DNA of 64,000 bases from Halosimplex aquaticum (GCF_028747785.1 NZ_CP118158.1:930001-994000), one strand, 5' to 3'. Counted from the stretch's first letter, positions 36,057 through 45,471 are shown. Notes: generated from the letters alone by a model not told the origin. Translations and numbers: made by a program.

Positions 36057-36260
36057 TTACACCAGCAGGATCGGTAGCGCGAACGCGATAGCGACGCCGA
36101 CGAGCATGACCGCGATGCCGACGCCCACGTCTCGGCTCGTGTACTCGCTCTGGGGCGCCGTCTCCCGCAGCGGCGGCTCTCCGGAGGGGAGGTCCTTGTT
36201 CGCCGGGTCGTATTCTGGCCGGTCGTCGTCGTGCGCCGCGTCCTCGTGATCGTCGACCAT
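36057..36260 (-). CDS. Small single-helix membrane protein
   Basis: 67 residues. The first 45 are acidic and polar (MVDDHEDAAHDDDRPEYDPANKD), followed by one C-terminal helix (DVGVGIAVMLVGVAIAFALPILLV), so it is probably tail-anchored. Proteins of this shape are widespread and uncharacterised in haloarchaea. The gene diverges from the thioredoxin gene. Confidence 0.7.
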   Translation of the reverse strand: MVDDHEDAAHDDDRPEYDPANKDLPSGEPPLRETAPQSEYTSRDVGVGIAVMLVGVAIAFALPILLV

Positions 36261-36467
36261 GTGTGGCGTATCTTTCGGGGGGAACCTTAGCGTGTCGGAA
36301 CGGCGCCGCGTCCGTCCCGCCCGGCGAGTTCGTGCGCGAGACCGACACCACAGGTCGCGCTGGCGAGTTGATAGGGTCGCCGTACCGACCGCGGTCCGTT
36401 TCCCGGCCGGCGAGGCCGGTCGATATCGACAGTCTAACTAAGCCCGTTCAGGCTGTACCCGGGCCAG

Positions 36468-36884
36468 ATGACCGAAGACAGGCCACTCGCCGCGGTGGGC
36501 GAGAAACGAGGAGAAACGGGGTACCGAGAGTCCGCAGGCGCCGACAGAGACAAGGGTTCGGCGGCGCCCTCGGAGCCGATAGACGTCCGAAGCGGCGACC
36601 AGCTAGACGCACTCGTCGACGGCAACGACGTCGTCCTCGCGGACTTCCACGCGGAGTGGTGCGGCCCCTGTCAAGCGGTCGAACCGGTCGTCGAGGCGAT
36701 CGCCGCCGAGACGGACGCGGCGGTGGCGAAGATCGAGGTCGACGCGAACCAGCCGCTCGCGGCGGGCTATAACGTGCGCGCCATCCCGACGCTCGTCCTC
36801 TTCGCCGACGGTGCGGTCGAAGACCGGTTCGTCGGGGACGAGCCGCCCGAGGTGCTCGTCAGTGCCGTCGAGCGACACCTGTAA
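36468..36884 (+). CDS. trx: Thioredoxin
   Basis: 138 residues. A polar 38-residue leader precedes the thioredoxin fold. The redox site is AEWCGPCQAVEP, the cis-Pro is in VRAIPTLVLFADG, and the C-terminal helix is PPEVLVSAVERHL. It reduces protein disulfides in the cytoplasm. Its end is nine bases from the end of the convergent oxidase fusion gene. The leader is longer than usual; a later start is possible but no better candidate is seen. Confidence 0.92.
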   Translation: MTEDRPLAAVGEKRGETGYRESAGADRDKGSAAPSEPIDVRSGDQLDALVDGNDVVLADFHAEWCGPCQAVEPVVEAIAAETDAAVAKIEVDANQPLAAGYNVRAIPTLVLFADGAVEDRFVGDEPPEVLVSAVERHL

Positions 36885-36893
36885 GCCGGTCGG

Positions 36894-39680
36894 TCACTGG
36901 ACCGAACGATCCCATCTCGCGGGATTCGAACTCCTCACCGAGGCGTTGGCCCCGTTCCCGTCGACGGCGGTCGCGTTGCCGCCGATGCCGGTCGCGTTCC
37001 TGCCGACTGCAGCGCCGCCGTCCGCGATGGCGCCGACCCGCTCGCGGTACTCCTCGGGCGGGACGACGCGGAGCGTCGCGCGCATCTGCGAGTGGCCGAC
37101 GCCGCAGAACTCCGCGCAGTAGAGCCGGTAGTCGCCGGGCTCGTACAGCCGGGTGTGGATCAGGTTCCACTGGGCCGGGAAGGCGTCCTGTTTCAGCCCG
37201 AGTTCCGGGACGTGGACGGAGTGTAACACGTCCTCGGCGGTCACCTCGAAGTAGACTGGTCGGTCGGTCGGCGCGTAGATGACATCGGCGTCCTCGACGG
37301 ACGCGTTCGCCCCCGGATAGCGGACCCCGTAGTTGAACTGCTCGGCGACGATCTCGATCGTGACTGCGTCGGCCGGCCGCTCGCGCTCGGGTTCGGGCGT
37401 GGCGGCGACGTACGCCGAGCCGAGGACCTGGTAGGAGACGACGGCGACGAAGAGGAGGACGGCCGCCGTCGCGAGGGTCCAGCCGATCTCCAGGCGCTTG
37501 TTCTCCGGCGTGGGGAGCGGCCGGTCGGTGCCGTGGAACCGCCAGACGGCGTAGACGAGGATCGCTTCGACCAACACGGCGAGGGGCACGGCGACGAGCA
37601 GCAGTCTGCGGTTGAGCGTCCGTATCAGCGCCTCGGTGGCCGAGTCGAACGCGGTCAGCGGGAGGACGAAGAAGCCGACGACCGCCAGGAGGGCGACGCC
37701 AGCGGTCGACGCGACGACGAGTCGGACGGCGCTCGATCCGCCGATCGCCTCGTCGCGGGCCGGGCGGTCGGGCTCCTCGCCGTCCTGCCCGGCGACGGCT
37801 GACTCGTCGCCCCGACCGTTCGCGGCCGTGCCGGGCGACGAGGGGCCGGATCCGGACTCGATTCGATCGGCGAGAAACGCCCACTCGCGGGTCCGCTGAC
37901 CGGTCGCGTCGAGGTCCCACACGTCGCCGTCGGCGACGACCGGGCCGACGCGGTAGGACTGGACCATGTTGAACAGCCAGAGGACGACGCCGATCCCGAT
38001 CAGGTACGCGCCGACCGTCGATATCTGCTGGCCGAGCGCGAACGCGTCGGGGTAAGCGGCGTAGCGTCGGGGGAGGCCGCCCATGCCGTATATGAGCATC
38101 GGCATGAACGCGAGGACGGAGCCGACCGTGACGAAGACGGCCTGTACCGTCGCGAGCGTCCGGTTGTACAGCCGGCCGGTGATCAGGGGGAACCAGTAGA
38201 AGGAGGCCGCGAACATGCTGAAGGGGATGATCCCCATGATGATGAGGTGGAAGTGGCCGACGACGTAGTAGGTGTCGTGGACGAGCATGTCGACGGGGAC
38301 CGAGGCGAGGAAGACGCCGGTGATCCCGCCGACCACGAACAGCGCGAGGCCGCCGAGGCAGAACTGCATCGGCGCGGCGAGGCGGACCCGGCCGTTCCAC
38401 ACCGTCGCCAGCCAGTTGAACGTCTTCACGGCGCTGGGCACCGCGATGGCGATAGACACCGCCATGAAACTCGCCCGGACTCGCGGGTCGATGCCGGTCG
38501 TGAACATGTGGTGGGCCCAGACGCCGAAGCTCAGGACGCCGATGGCCAGCGTGGAGTAGACGACGAAGCGGAACCCGAACAGCTTTCGGCCGGCGAACTT
38601 CGGCAGGATGTAGCTCACCAGCCCGAACGCCGGGAGGACGAGGATGTACACCTCGGGGTGGCCGAAGAACCAGAACAGGTGCTGCCAGAGGATGGGGCCG
38701 CCGCCGGGGACGGTGAAGAAGGTCGTCCCGACGGTGCGGTCGAGGATCAGCATGATCGCGGCGCTGCCGAGCACGGGGAACGCGAACAGGACCAGCGCCG
38801 ACTGCGTGAGGATGCTCCAGGAGAAGAGATCGAGGTTGGCCCACGACACGTCGTCCCCGCGCTCCGAGACGATAGTCGCGATGAAGTTGATCGCCCCGAT
38901 CGTCGTGGCGACACCGCTGAGGTGCAGCGCGAGCAGGAGCAGCGTCACCTGCTGGTTGGGGATCTGGATGGACAGCGGCGGGTAGAGCGTCCACCCGGTC
39001 GCCGGCGGTTCGAGCAGGAGGAGCGGTTCGGTGTACTCGACGACGCCGGACATCGCGTCGATGGCCGAGGGCGGCAGGAGGCCGGCGACGCCGGCGATCG
39101 TCTTGCCGATCAGTTCGGTGATGAGGCCAGCGCGGGCGAGCGCGAGGGCCGGCGGCAACAGCCAGAACGCCAGGGCGTTGATCCGCGGGAACGCCATGTC
39201 GTCGGCGTCGATCAGCAGCGGGATGACGTAGTTCGCGATACCGGCGAACACCGGCGTGGCGAAGAAAAACAGCATCGTGATCCCGTGGGCGGTAAAGAGG
39301 GCGTTGTAGGTCTCGTAGTCCCAGACCGACACCGCGGGGGTGAGCAGTTCCGAGCGGAGCATCATCGCGTCCATCCCGCCCCAGAGGCCGCCGACGGCCC
39401 CGAAGACGAGGTAGAGGATCCCGATGTCGCGGTGGTCGACGGTGGTCAGCCACCGGCGAACGCCGAAGGGCTTCGCGCGGACGTGGCCGGGCGGCGCCTC
39501 GGAGGCGCCGCCGTCTGTCAGCGCGCGCTCGGCGGGCGAGCCATCGGCGGGGCGGTCGCCGTCAGTCCGTTCGGTGTCTGCACGCGGGTCGGCTTCGAAC
39601 GGCCTCGTTCGGCGCCACGCGACGATCGCGGGGGCGACGCAGGCCGCGACGATCGCGAGACTGGGCAGGATTCCGAGCAT
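36894..39680 (-). CDS. Cytochrome oxidase subunit I-II fusion
   Basis: 928 residues joining a full subunit I to a full subunit II. Subunit I (about 70-600): heme a ligands H132 and H478, heme a3 ligand H476, Cu-B ligands H341, H390, H391 and cross-linked Y345, with the channel Glu of GHPEVYIL. A polar linker (605-650) leads to subunit II: two helices (about 653-712 and 732-755) and a CuA cupredoxin domain with H820, C855, E857, C859, H863 and M866 (CAEFCGVGHSQM). All ligands are present. The order I then II in one chain is unusual. ATG at 39680 follows an AT-rich promoter (AAAAGTATACG). The tail is Asn/Gly/Ala-rich with NAT and NAS sequons outside the membrane. Confidence 0.93.
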   Translation of the reverse strand: MLGILPSLAIVAACVAPAIVAWRRTRPFEADPRADTERTDGDRPADGSPAERALTDGGASEAPPGHVRAKPFGVRRWLTTVDHRDIGILYLVFGAVGGLWGGMDAMMLRSELLTPAVSVWDYETYNALFTAHGITMLFFFATPVFAGIANYVIPLLIDADDMAFPRINALAFWLLPPALALARAGLITELIGKTIAGVAGLLPPSAIDAMSGVVEYTEPLLLLEPPATGWTLYPPLSIQIPNQQVTLLLLALHLSGVATTIGAINFIATIVSERGDDVSWANLDLFSWSILTQSALVLFAFPVLGSAAIMLILDRTVGTTFFTVPGGGPILWQHLFWFFGHPEVYILVLPAFGLVSYILPKFAGRKLFGFRFVVYSTLAIGVLSFGVWAHHMFTTGIDPRVRASFMAVSIAIAVPSAVKTFNWLATVWNGRVRLAAPMQFCLGGLALFVVGGITGVFLASVPVDMLVHDTYYVVGHFHLIIMGIIPFSMFAASFYWFPLITGRLYNRTLATVQAVFVTVGSVLAFMPMLIYGMGGLPRRYAAYPDAFALGQQISTVGAYLIGIGVVLWLFNMVQSYRVGPVVADGDVWDLDATGQRTREWAFLADRIESGSGPSSPGTAANGRGDESAVAGQDGEEPDRPARDEAIGGSSAVRLVVASTAGVALLAVVGFFVLPLTAFDSATEALIRTLNRRLLLVAVPLAVLVEAILVYAVWRFHGTDRPLPTPENKRLEIGWTLATAAVLLFVAVVSYQVLGSAYVAATPEPERERPADAVTIEIVAEQFNYGVRYPGANASVEDADVIYAPTDRPVYFEVTAEDVLHSVHVPELGLKQDAFPAQWNLIHTRLYEPGDYRLYCAEFCGVGHSQMRATLRVVPPEEYRERVGAIADGGAAVGRNATGIGGNATAVDGNGANASVRSSNPARWDRSVQ

Positions 39681-39787
39681 CGAGTGAGAGCGGACGGTCG
39701 GGAGTTGCGATCCGGCGCGGAAAAGTATACGTCGAACACTGGACAGTGGCGTGGCCTTACCCGGGCCCACGGCTGCGTAACGCGGGC

Positions 39788-40207
39788 TTACGCGTACTCG
39801 CCGGTCAGGTTCGCGTAGACGGCACCGAGCGTGAACCCGTAGGCGAGGTGGGCGAGCAGGGTAAACACCAGATAGAGGATCAGGAGCGGGATCCCGGTGT
39901 CGGCCCGGCCGACGACGGCGAAGGCGACCCACAGCGGCATCGCGAGGGCCATCCCGGCGACGGCCGGGTCGAGGTCGAGCGGGACGTACGGTTTCAGACT
40001 GACGAACAGCAGCGGCCAGACGACCGTCCCGACGAACGCGTAGACGACGAACCCGAGAAAGAGGCTCCCCGGGACGCGGACGAACCGGGCGATAGCCGCG
40101 AAGATGCCGATCGCGTAGCGCGCTTCGACCTCGAAGATGGCGAGCGCGACCGACATGACGGCGGTCGCCACGGCGCCGGCGACGAGGGCGGCGAGTGCGC
40201 GGTGCAT
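39788..40207 (-). CDS. Small four-helix membrane protein (DUF6789-like)
   Basis: 139 residues with about four membrane helices: LAALVAGAVATAVMSVALAIF, GSLFLGFVVYAFVGTVVWPLLFV, AGMALAMPLWVAFAVVG and IPLLILYLVFTLLAHLAYGFTLGAVY. Such proteins are common next to terminal oxidase genes in haloarchaea; the family name is from memory. It precedes the oxidase fusion on the same strand by 107 bases. ATG at 40207 is chosen; a TATA-like CTATACTTTT about 30 bases upstream predicts an almost leaderless mRNA. Confidence 0.7.
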   Translation of the reverse strand: MHRALAALVAGAVATAVMSVALAIFEVEARYAIGIFAAIARFVRVPGSLFLGFVVYAFVGTVVWPLLFVSLKPYVPLDLDPAVAGMALAMPLWVAFAVVGRADTGIPLLILYLVFTLLAHLAYGFTLGAVYANLTGEYA

Positions 40208-40353
40208 CCGTCCGGTGGTCGGCCAGCGCACCGAAAAGTATAGTCCGGGTACCGGCGATCGAGCGGCGGTACGCTCCCGTTGAGCGTCCAGGTCGCCGAG
40301 CGCCGGGGGAGAGCGGATACCTTTTGCCGCTCGGCCCCGGAGAGCCGATATAG

Positions 40354-41169
40354 ATGGCTCTGACGAAGCGGATCATCCCCTGTATCGACGTCGACCTCGA
40401 CGACGAGGGGAACGCGGCGGTCTACACCGGGGTGAACTTCGAGGACCTCGCGTACACGGGCGACCCGGTGGAGATGGCCAGGAAGTACAACGAGGCCGGC
40501 GCCGACGAGTTCGTCTTCCTCGACATCACCGCCTCCGCGGAGGGCCGCGAGACGATGCTCGACACCGTCTCGCAGGTCGCCGACGAGGTGTTCATCCCGC
40601 TGACGGTCGGTGGCGGGATCCGGACGCGCGAGGACATCAAGGAGACGCTCCGTGCGGGCGCAGACAAGGTGTCGATCAACTCCGGCGCCATCGCGAACCC
40701 CGAACTCATCACTGAGGGCGCCCGCTCGTTCGGCAACCAGTGCATCGTCATCAGCGTCGACGCGAAGCGCCGCTTCGACGAGCAGGGCGAACACTACGCA
40801 CAGGTCGACGGCGAGTCCTGCTGGTTCGAGTGCACCGTCAAGGGGGGCCGCGAGGGGACCGACCTGGACGTCGTCGAGTGGGCCGAGGAAGTCGAGGAGC
40901 GCGGCGCGGGCGAGCTGTTCGTCAACTCCATCGACGCCGACGGGACGAAAGACGGCTACGACATCCCGCTCACGAAGGCGGTCTGCGACGCTGTCTCGAC
41001 GCCCGTCATCGCCTCGTCGGGCTGCGGCGGCCCCGAGGACGCCTACGAGGTGTTCACCGACGCCGGCGCCGACGCGGCGCTCGCGGCCTCCATATTCCAC
41101 TTCGACGAGCACTCCATCGACGAGGTGAAGCGGTACCTGGACGACCGGGACGTGCCCGTTCGCCTCTGA
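40354..41169 (+). CDS. hisF: Imidazole glycerol phosphate synthase subunit HisF
   Basis: 271 residues, the cyclase subunit of histidine synthesis. It uses ammonia from HisH to close the imidazole ring, also making the purine intermediate AICAR. The TIM barrel has the catalytic Asp pair in IPCIDVD and VISVDAKRR, phosphate loops [16 protein letters not shown] and [10 protein letters not shown], and [12 protein letters not shown]. The sequence is about 15 residues longer than bacterial HisF because of acidic loop insertions common in haloarchaea. No other his gene is adjacent. Confidence 0.97.
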   Translation: MALTKRIIPCIDVDLDDEGNAAVYTGVNFEDLAYTGDPVEMARKYNEAGADEFVFLDITASAEGRETMLDTVSQVADEVFIPLTVGGGIRTREDIKETLRAGADKVSINSGAIANPELITEGARSFGNQCIVISVDAKRRFDEQGEHYAQVDGESCWFECTVKGGREGTDLDVVEWAEEVEERGAGELFVNSIDADGTKDGYDIPLTKAVCDAVSTPVIASSGCGGPEDAYEVFTDAGADAALAASIFHFDEHSIDEVKRYLDDRDVPVRL

Positions 41170-41261
41170 GGCCGCGATATCGCCGTTCTCCGCGTTCGAT
41201 CCGCGACGCCCGTCAGCTGAGATACAAATACTTATCAGACAGGACAGCGAGATGAAATCCC

Positions 41262-42128
41262 ATGGAGTGGCGGTGTGAGTGGTGTGGGAAGCCACACGAG
41301 ACCGAGGACCCGCCGTGTGACAACTGCGGGCACGGATCCTTCGAACGGGCGGTCGTTCGAGTGAACGCGCCGGATTCGGGGGGCGACCGCCCGCCGGTCT
41401 GGACCTGTACCGAATGCGGTCGGGAACACCAGAAGCACGCGCCCCCGTGTAGCCGCTGCGGGAACGCGCGACTGGAGAAGCGTCAGCCGGACTACAGCGA
41501 CGTCGAATCCGTGGGAGACACGGGCTGGCTCGACGTGCTCGATCGGTCGCACGTCGCGGGCGTCGCGGTCGGCGTGGCGATACTGGCCGTGTTCGGACTG
41601 GGGACGATCGGCGTCATCGACCTGCCGGGGACGGGTCCGCCCGAACCGCCGGAGGCGCCGGGGTCGGGCGAGCGCGCGGCGGGGCTCTCGCTGAGCGTCA
41701 CCGAGGAGGAGTACCTGGCCGCGTTCAACGAGCGGCGGTCACGAGCGGGGCTGACGCCGGCCTCGCGGGGCGAGGCGCTCCAGTCGATGGCGACGTACTA
41801 CAACAAGGGACGGGTCGCGGCGGCCTACGGGAACGCGAGCGACCCCTCCTTCGAGACGCTCGAACGGTTCGACCCGTCGTGTCGGGGGTCGAACCAGGTC
41901 TTCGTCGACCCGCGGGACACGCCGTTCGGAGCGGTCGGGACCGCGAACCTGACGATGTTTCCGAACGAGACGGCGTTCGCGACCGCGCTGCTCCCGGCCG
42001 AGACCGTCGCGGTCGGCGAGTCCGAAACCCGGCCGACCCTCTGGGAGCGCGACTCGGTCGACGCGGTCGGCGTCGACGTCCACGTCGCGCCCGAGCAGCA
42101 CGTCTACGTGACGGTAGTGGCCTGCTGA
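41262..42128 (+). CDS. Zinc-ribbon membrane protein with CAP-like external domain, copy 1
   Basis: 288 residues. The N-terminus has two zinc ribbons (CEWCGKPHETEDPPCDNCG and CTECGREHQKHAPPCSRCG), then one membrane helix (VAGVAVGVAILAVFGLGTIGVI), a Pro-rich stalk and an external domain. That domain starts EEEYLAAFNERRSRAGLTPASRGEALQSMATYYNKGRV, similar to the opening of CAP/SCP domains, and contains two Cys. The CAP catalytic residues are not evident. The likely topology is zinc ribbons inside and the CAP-like domain outside. A paralogue follows 102 bases downstream. Confidence 0.72.
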   Translation: MEWRCEWCGKPHETEDPPCDNCGHGSFERAVVRVNAPDSGGDRPPVWTCTECGREHQKHAPPCSRCGNARLEKRQPDYSDVESVGDTGWLDVLDRSHVAGVAVGVAILAVFGLGTIGVIDLPGTGPPEPPEAPGSGERAAGLSLSVTEEEYLAAFNERRSRAGLTPASRGEALQSMATYYNKGRVAAAYGNASDPSFETLERFDPSCRGSNQVFVDPRDTPFGAVGTANLTMFPNETAFATALLPAETVAVGESETRPTLWERDSVDAVGVDVHVAPEQHVYVTVVAC

Positions 42129-42230
42129 CCCCCGAATCGGGCGAGAGAATCAGTTCGGGGCGCGGACGGCTGCGTCCGGGACGGGCGGGAGTCGGACGCC
42201 CTTTGTACGGGTAGCGAGTACGACCAGTCG

Positions 42231-43058
42231 ATGAAGTGGCGGTGCGCCTGGTGTGACAAGCCCCACGACCGGAACGACCCTCCCTGTGACAACTGCGGCC
42301 ACCACAAGTTCGAGAAGGCGGTGGTGCCCGTCGCGCCCGACGACCCCGACCACGAGCGCGAACCGGTGTGGGTCTGTCCCGAGTGCGGACGCGTCCACCA
42401 GAAGAACTCGCCCCCGTGTAGCCGCTGCGGGAACGCGCGACTGGAGCGGCGGGTCCCCGACGAGAGCGACTACGACGACGAACTGAGCGGCACGTCGTAC
42501 GTCGATCTGCTCAGCGCGCGCTACGTCGCCGGTCTGGCGGTCGCCGCCGTCGCCGGAACAGTGCTGATCCTCGGCCTGCTCGGCGTCATCACGCTCCCCG
42601 GGACGGGCGGTGACGTGCCCGGGAGCGCAGAGAGCGTCAACGGCGTCGACCTCGCCGAGACCGAGACGGCGTTCGTCGCCGAACTGAACGACCGGCGGGC
42701 GGACGCGGGGTTCGCCGAGTACGAGCGCCACGAGAACCTCGACGACGCCGCGCGGGTCGCGAACCAGCGCTGGGTCCGCGAGCAGGCCGGTGAGGGGTCG
42801 GGTTCCGACGGCGAGCGCGCTCTCGGAGAACTCGACGGCGCCTGCGGCGGGAACGTGACCGCGTTCCGCTCGTACGCGGTCGTCCCCGACGACGTCCGGG
42901 CCACCGCGTTCGAGTCCCCCGAGGCGCTCGGGACCGTCCTGGTCGACGCTTACGAGAACGAGGTCGGTGGGTTCTTCGAGACGCCGAAGGGCCGCATCGG
43001 CGTCGACGTCCACGCCGGCCCGGACGACCGGGTGTCCGTGACGGTGATCGCCTGCTGA
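42231..43058 (+). CDS. Zinc-ribbon membrane protein with CAP-like external domain, copy 2
   Basis: 275 residues, a paralogue of the preceding gene. The ribbons are CAWCDKPHDRNDPPCDNCG and CPECGRVHQKNSPPCSRCGNARLERR. One helix (YVAGLAVAAVAGTVLILGLLGVI) and a stalk follow, then an external domain with FVAELNDRRADAGFAEYERHENLDDAARVANQRWV and the shared end GVDVHAGPDDRVSVTVIAC. The zinc parts are much closer between copies than the external parts, so the external domains have diverged in function while the inner part was kept. Confidence 0.72.
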   Translation: MKWRCAWCDKPHDRNDPPCDNCGHHKFEKAVVPVAPDDPDHEREPVWVCPECGRVHQKNSPPCSRCGNARLERRVPDESDYDDELSGTSYVDLLSARYVAGLAVAAVAGTVLILGLLGVITLPGTGGDVPGSAESVNGVDLAETETAFVAELNDRRADAGFAEYERHENLDDAARVANQRWVREQAGEGSGSDGERALGELDGACGGNVTAFRSYAVVPDDVRATAFESPEALGTVLVDAYENEVGGFFETPKGRIGVDVHAGPDDRVSVTVIAC

Positions 43059-43072
43059 CGCCGGTCCGCCGC

Positions 43073-43267
43073 TTACCGGAGTCGGCGCGCGATCCGGAGG
43101 GCGACAGACGTGAGCGTCCCCAGCCCGGGGATCCGCGAGGACAGTGCCGCGGCGACGACCAACAGGAGGCCGCTCTTGCGGCGGCCGCGGGCGAAGGCCA
43201 CGGCCGCGTCGACGAGCGTCGAGACGATACTGAGTTTACTGAAGGTTCCTGCGTTCCGGGTTGCCAT
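43073..43267 (-). CDS. Small basic hydrophobic protein
   Basis: 64 residues. A cluster of basic residues (ARGRRKS) precedes one hydrophobic stretch (GLLLVVAAALSSRIPGLGTL), and the chain ends ALRIARRLR. The amphipathic basic ends suggest a membrane-associated peptide. No family is recognised. Its end lies 14 bases from the convergent zinc-ribbon gene. Confidence 0.5.
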   Translation of the reverse strand: MATRNAGTFSKLSIVSTLVDAAVAFARGRRKSGLLLVVAAALSSRIPGLGTLTSVALRIARRLR

Positions 43268-43380
43268 TGCTACCGGGAGGAGGCGCGCTCACGTAATGGG
43301 CCCCGGCCTTGTTATCGCAAGGTCGAGCCGGCGTCCTCACTCCTCGCGGAGAGACGGGCGGAGAGTGACGGGGGACTGGA

Positions 43381-43872
43381 TCAGTCCGAGAGGATAGAGA
43401 CGTCGCTGGACTGCTCGATCGCGGTCGGTTCGCCGCGCTCCAGGCGGTCGAGGCGGTCCATGATGGTGTGGACTTCCTCGCCCTCGGTACAGGGGGCGAC
43501 GTGGCGGAGCTCCTCGCCGTCGTACTCGGCGAGACCCATCACGGGCAGGACCATCGCGGTGTAGGGCTCGTCGGTGACGTCGTTCTCGACGGTCTGGCGC
43601 TGGTAGAACGATTCGAGCGAGACGTTGTTCGAGAGGGCCCACTGCTTGAACTCGGCGACGCGGTTGAGGATGTACTCGCCCTCCTCGGTGCGCGCGCCGG
43701 CGGAGTCGCGGGCGATCTGCTTGCCCCAGACGATGACCGAGAAGTCCTCGATCTCGTCCTCGGCGTCGAGTTCCTGCAGGCGTTCGATGACCGCTTCCTG
43801 TCGCTCGTGGGCGCCGTCCGGCAGCAGCGACCGGACGTAGAGTTCGATCCGCGGCGTCTGTGTCCCCGTCAT
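43381..43872 (-). CDS. Conserved haloarchaeal protein of unknown function
   Basis: 163 residues. IELYVRSLLPDGAHERQEAVIERLQELDAEDEIEDFSVIVWGKQIARD forms a beta-alpha-beta start, and ESFYQRQTVENDVTDEPYTAMVLPVMGLAEYDGEELRHVAPC suggests a further sheet with one Cys. No membrane helix or enzyme motif is present. I believe it is a conserved haloarchaeal family but cannot name it. It has a strong AT-rich region upstream (43900-44060), so expression may be high. Confidence 0.7.
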   Translation of the reverse strand: MTGTQTPRIELYVRSLLPDGAHERQEAVIERLQELDAEDEIEDFSVIVWGKQIARDSAGARTEEGEYILNRVAEFKQWALSNNVSLESFYQRQTVENDVTDEPYTAMVLPVMGLAEYDGEELRHVAPCTEGEEVHTIMDRLDRLERGEPTAIEQSSDVSILSD

Positions 43873-44328
43873 CGTACTCGAAGCACCGCACCCATGGATG
43901 AAAAAACTTCTGCTGATTTTCCCGTATTATTCATGTTTGTGTTTGTCACACCACTCTAACCGGAGTCTCGTTGAACGTTCGTTAATTTCTTCGCCGATCC
44001 GGTTTCGACTTTCTACTCAGTAGTTGGATTCGATTAAAGTCGTAGTATTATTCGACTACTGTCGAAATCCGTCGCCGAGGGCGCGGCCGGGAGACGGCCC
44101 GCTCACGGGGAGACACTGCACACTGGGTCCGAGTAGAACAGTAGGCGGCCGATACTGGGGTGCGAGAAAGGGGATACCGCCGGCAGTTCCAGCAGTCGGA
44201 ACGGCGATAACCGCTCCCGGGCCGAACCGTCAATGCGGGTTCGAGCGGACAGATCGGTCTCGAACGGTGGGATCGTTCGCCAAGATTGATTATCTTCGGG
44301 GTGAAATCTGTTGAGATGGGAGATCCAG
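43873..44328. other. Long intergenic region upstream of the CBS-hibernation gene
   Basis: 456 bases with no credible gene. 43900-44060 is AT-rich and holds several TATA-like elements (CGTATTATTCATG, AGTAGTTGGATTCGATTAAAG, TAGTATTATTCGAC), suitable for the minus-strand gene and for a distant plus-strand promoter. 44080-44300 is GC-rich and could be a leader RNA of the CBS gene. A TATA-like TTGATTATC lies 44 bases before the CBS start. No clear riboswitch was recognised. Confidence 0.45.
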
Positions 44329-45471
44329 ATGGATATTTCTGATATCGCCACCAGCGAGTACGTGGCCGTCGACGTCGACGAACGCCTGGGCAAGGTCCGG
44401 TCGCTGTTCGAACGCGACAACCCGAAGGGCCTGATCGTCACCGACGACGACGAGTACGCTGGGATCATCACGCAGAAGCAGCTGGTGCGGTCTCACGTCG
44501 AAGACAACACGAAGGCGAGCGCGATGATGCAGTCGGCTCCCCGGGTCGAGCGCACCGACGACGTGCGCGAAGTCGCCCGCGTCCTCGTCGAGGGCGGGAC
44601 GAAAGTCGCGCCTGTCTTCGAAGCGGGACGCCTCTGGGGGATCGTCACGGAGGACGCCATCCTCCGCGCGGTGCTGGAGAACCTCGACGCGCTCACCGTC
44701 GCGGACATCTACACGGACGACGTGGTCACGGTCCGGGAGGACACCAACGTCGGGCAGGCCATCAACCTGCTCCGCGAGCACGGCATCTCGCGGCTCCCCG
44801 TGCTCGACGACGACGGACAGCTCTCGGGGATGGTCACCCGCCACGACATCGTCGACATCGTCGTCCGCGACATGGACAAGGCCACGCGCGGCGAGCGCGC
44901 CGGCGACATCGAGCGCGTGCTCGACCTGCCGGTCTACGACGAGATGTCGAGCCCGGTCGCGACCACGACCCTCGACGAGTCCGTCCGCGACGCCGTCGAA
45001 CGCATGCTCGACAACGACTACGCGGGGCTCGTCGTCACGCCCGAGGAGGACGACGGCGCCGTCGCCGGCATCATCACCAAGACGGACGTGCTGCGCGCGC
45101 TGACGTTCACCGAGGAGGAACACATGGACGTGCAGATCACGAACATCAAGCTCCTCGACACGATCAGCCGGGAAGACATCCGCCAGCGCATCGAGCGGGT
45201 CGCGGACAAGTACAAGAAGATGCAGGTACAGCACTGCCACGTCCGCTTCCACGAGCACAAGGAGAAGCTCCGCGGCACACCGCTGATCCGCTGTCAGATC
45301 CGCCTGCGCACCAACAAGGGCCAGGCCGCAGGCTCCGGCGAGGGCTACGGCGCAGACTCCGCGTTCGGCGTCGCGCTCGACAAACTCGAACGGAACGTCC
45401 TCGAACTGAAAGACGTCCAGGCCGACGAGGAGTACCGCGGTCAGCTCCTCCGCAAGCTCGGCGAACTGTAA
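44329..45471 (+). CDS. Four-CBS protein with ribosome-hibernation-factor-like C-terminus
   Basis: 380 residues. Four CBS motifs (about 1-60, 65-120, 124-185 and 204-265) should form two adenosine-nucleotide-sensing modules. The last 110 residues (about 267-365) show the S30AE/HPF pattern: strand DVQITNIKLL, helix REDIRQRIERVADKYKK, three strands (CHVRFHEHKEK, PLIRCQIRLRTNKG) and the final helix YGADSAFGVALDKLERNVLEL, which fits the HPF consensus for its second helix. The protein would couple energy status to ribosome inactivation. ATG at 44329 is chosen because MDISDIATSEYV is the standard CBS opening; the upstream in-frame start adds six residues. Confidence 0.82.
   Translation: MDISDIATSEYVAVDVDERLGKVRSLFERDNPKGLIVTDDDEYAGIITQKQLVRSHVEDNTKASAMMQSAPRVERTDDVREVARVLVEGGTKVAPVFEAGRLWGIVTEDAILRAVLENLDALTVADIYTDDVVTVREDTNVGQAINLLREHGISRLPVLDDDGQLSGMVTRHDIVDIVVRDMDKATRGERAGDIERVLDLPVYDEMSSPVATTTLDESVRDAVERMLDNDYAGLVVTPEEDDGAVAGIITKTDVLRALTFTEEEHMDVQITNIKLLDTISREDIRQRIERVADKYKKMQVQHCHVRFHEHKEKLRGTPLIRCQIRLRTNKGQAAGSGEGYGADSAFGVALDKLERNVLELKDVQADEEYRGQLLRKLGEL

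Noticed and set aside
36894-39680. Separate subunit I and II genes joined by error
   Set aside because: The linker is long, acidic and in frame with no stop or internal start that would make a normal subunit II, so a true fusion is more likely.
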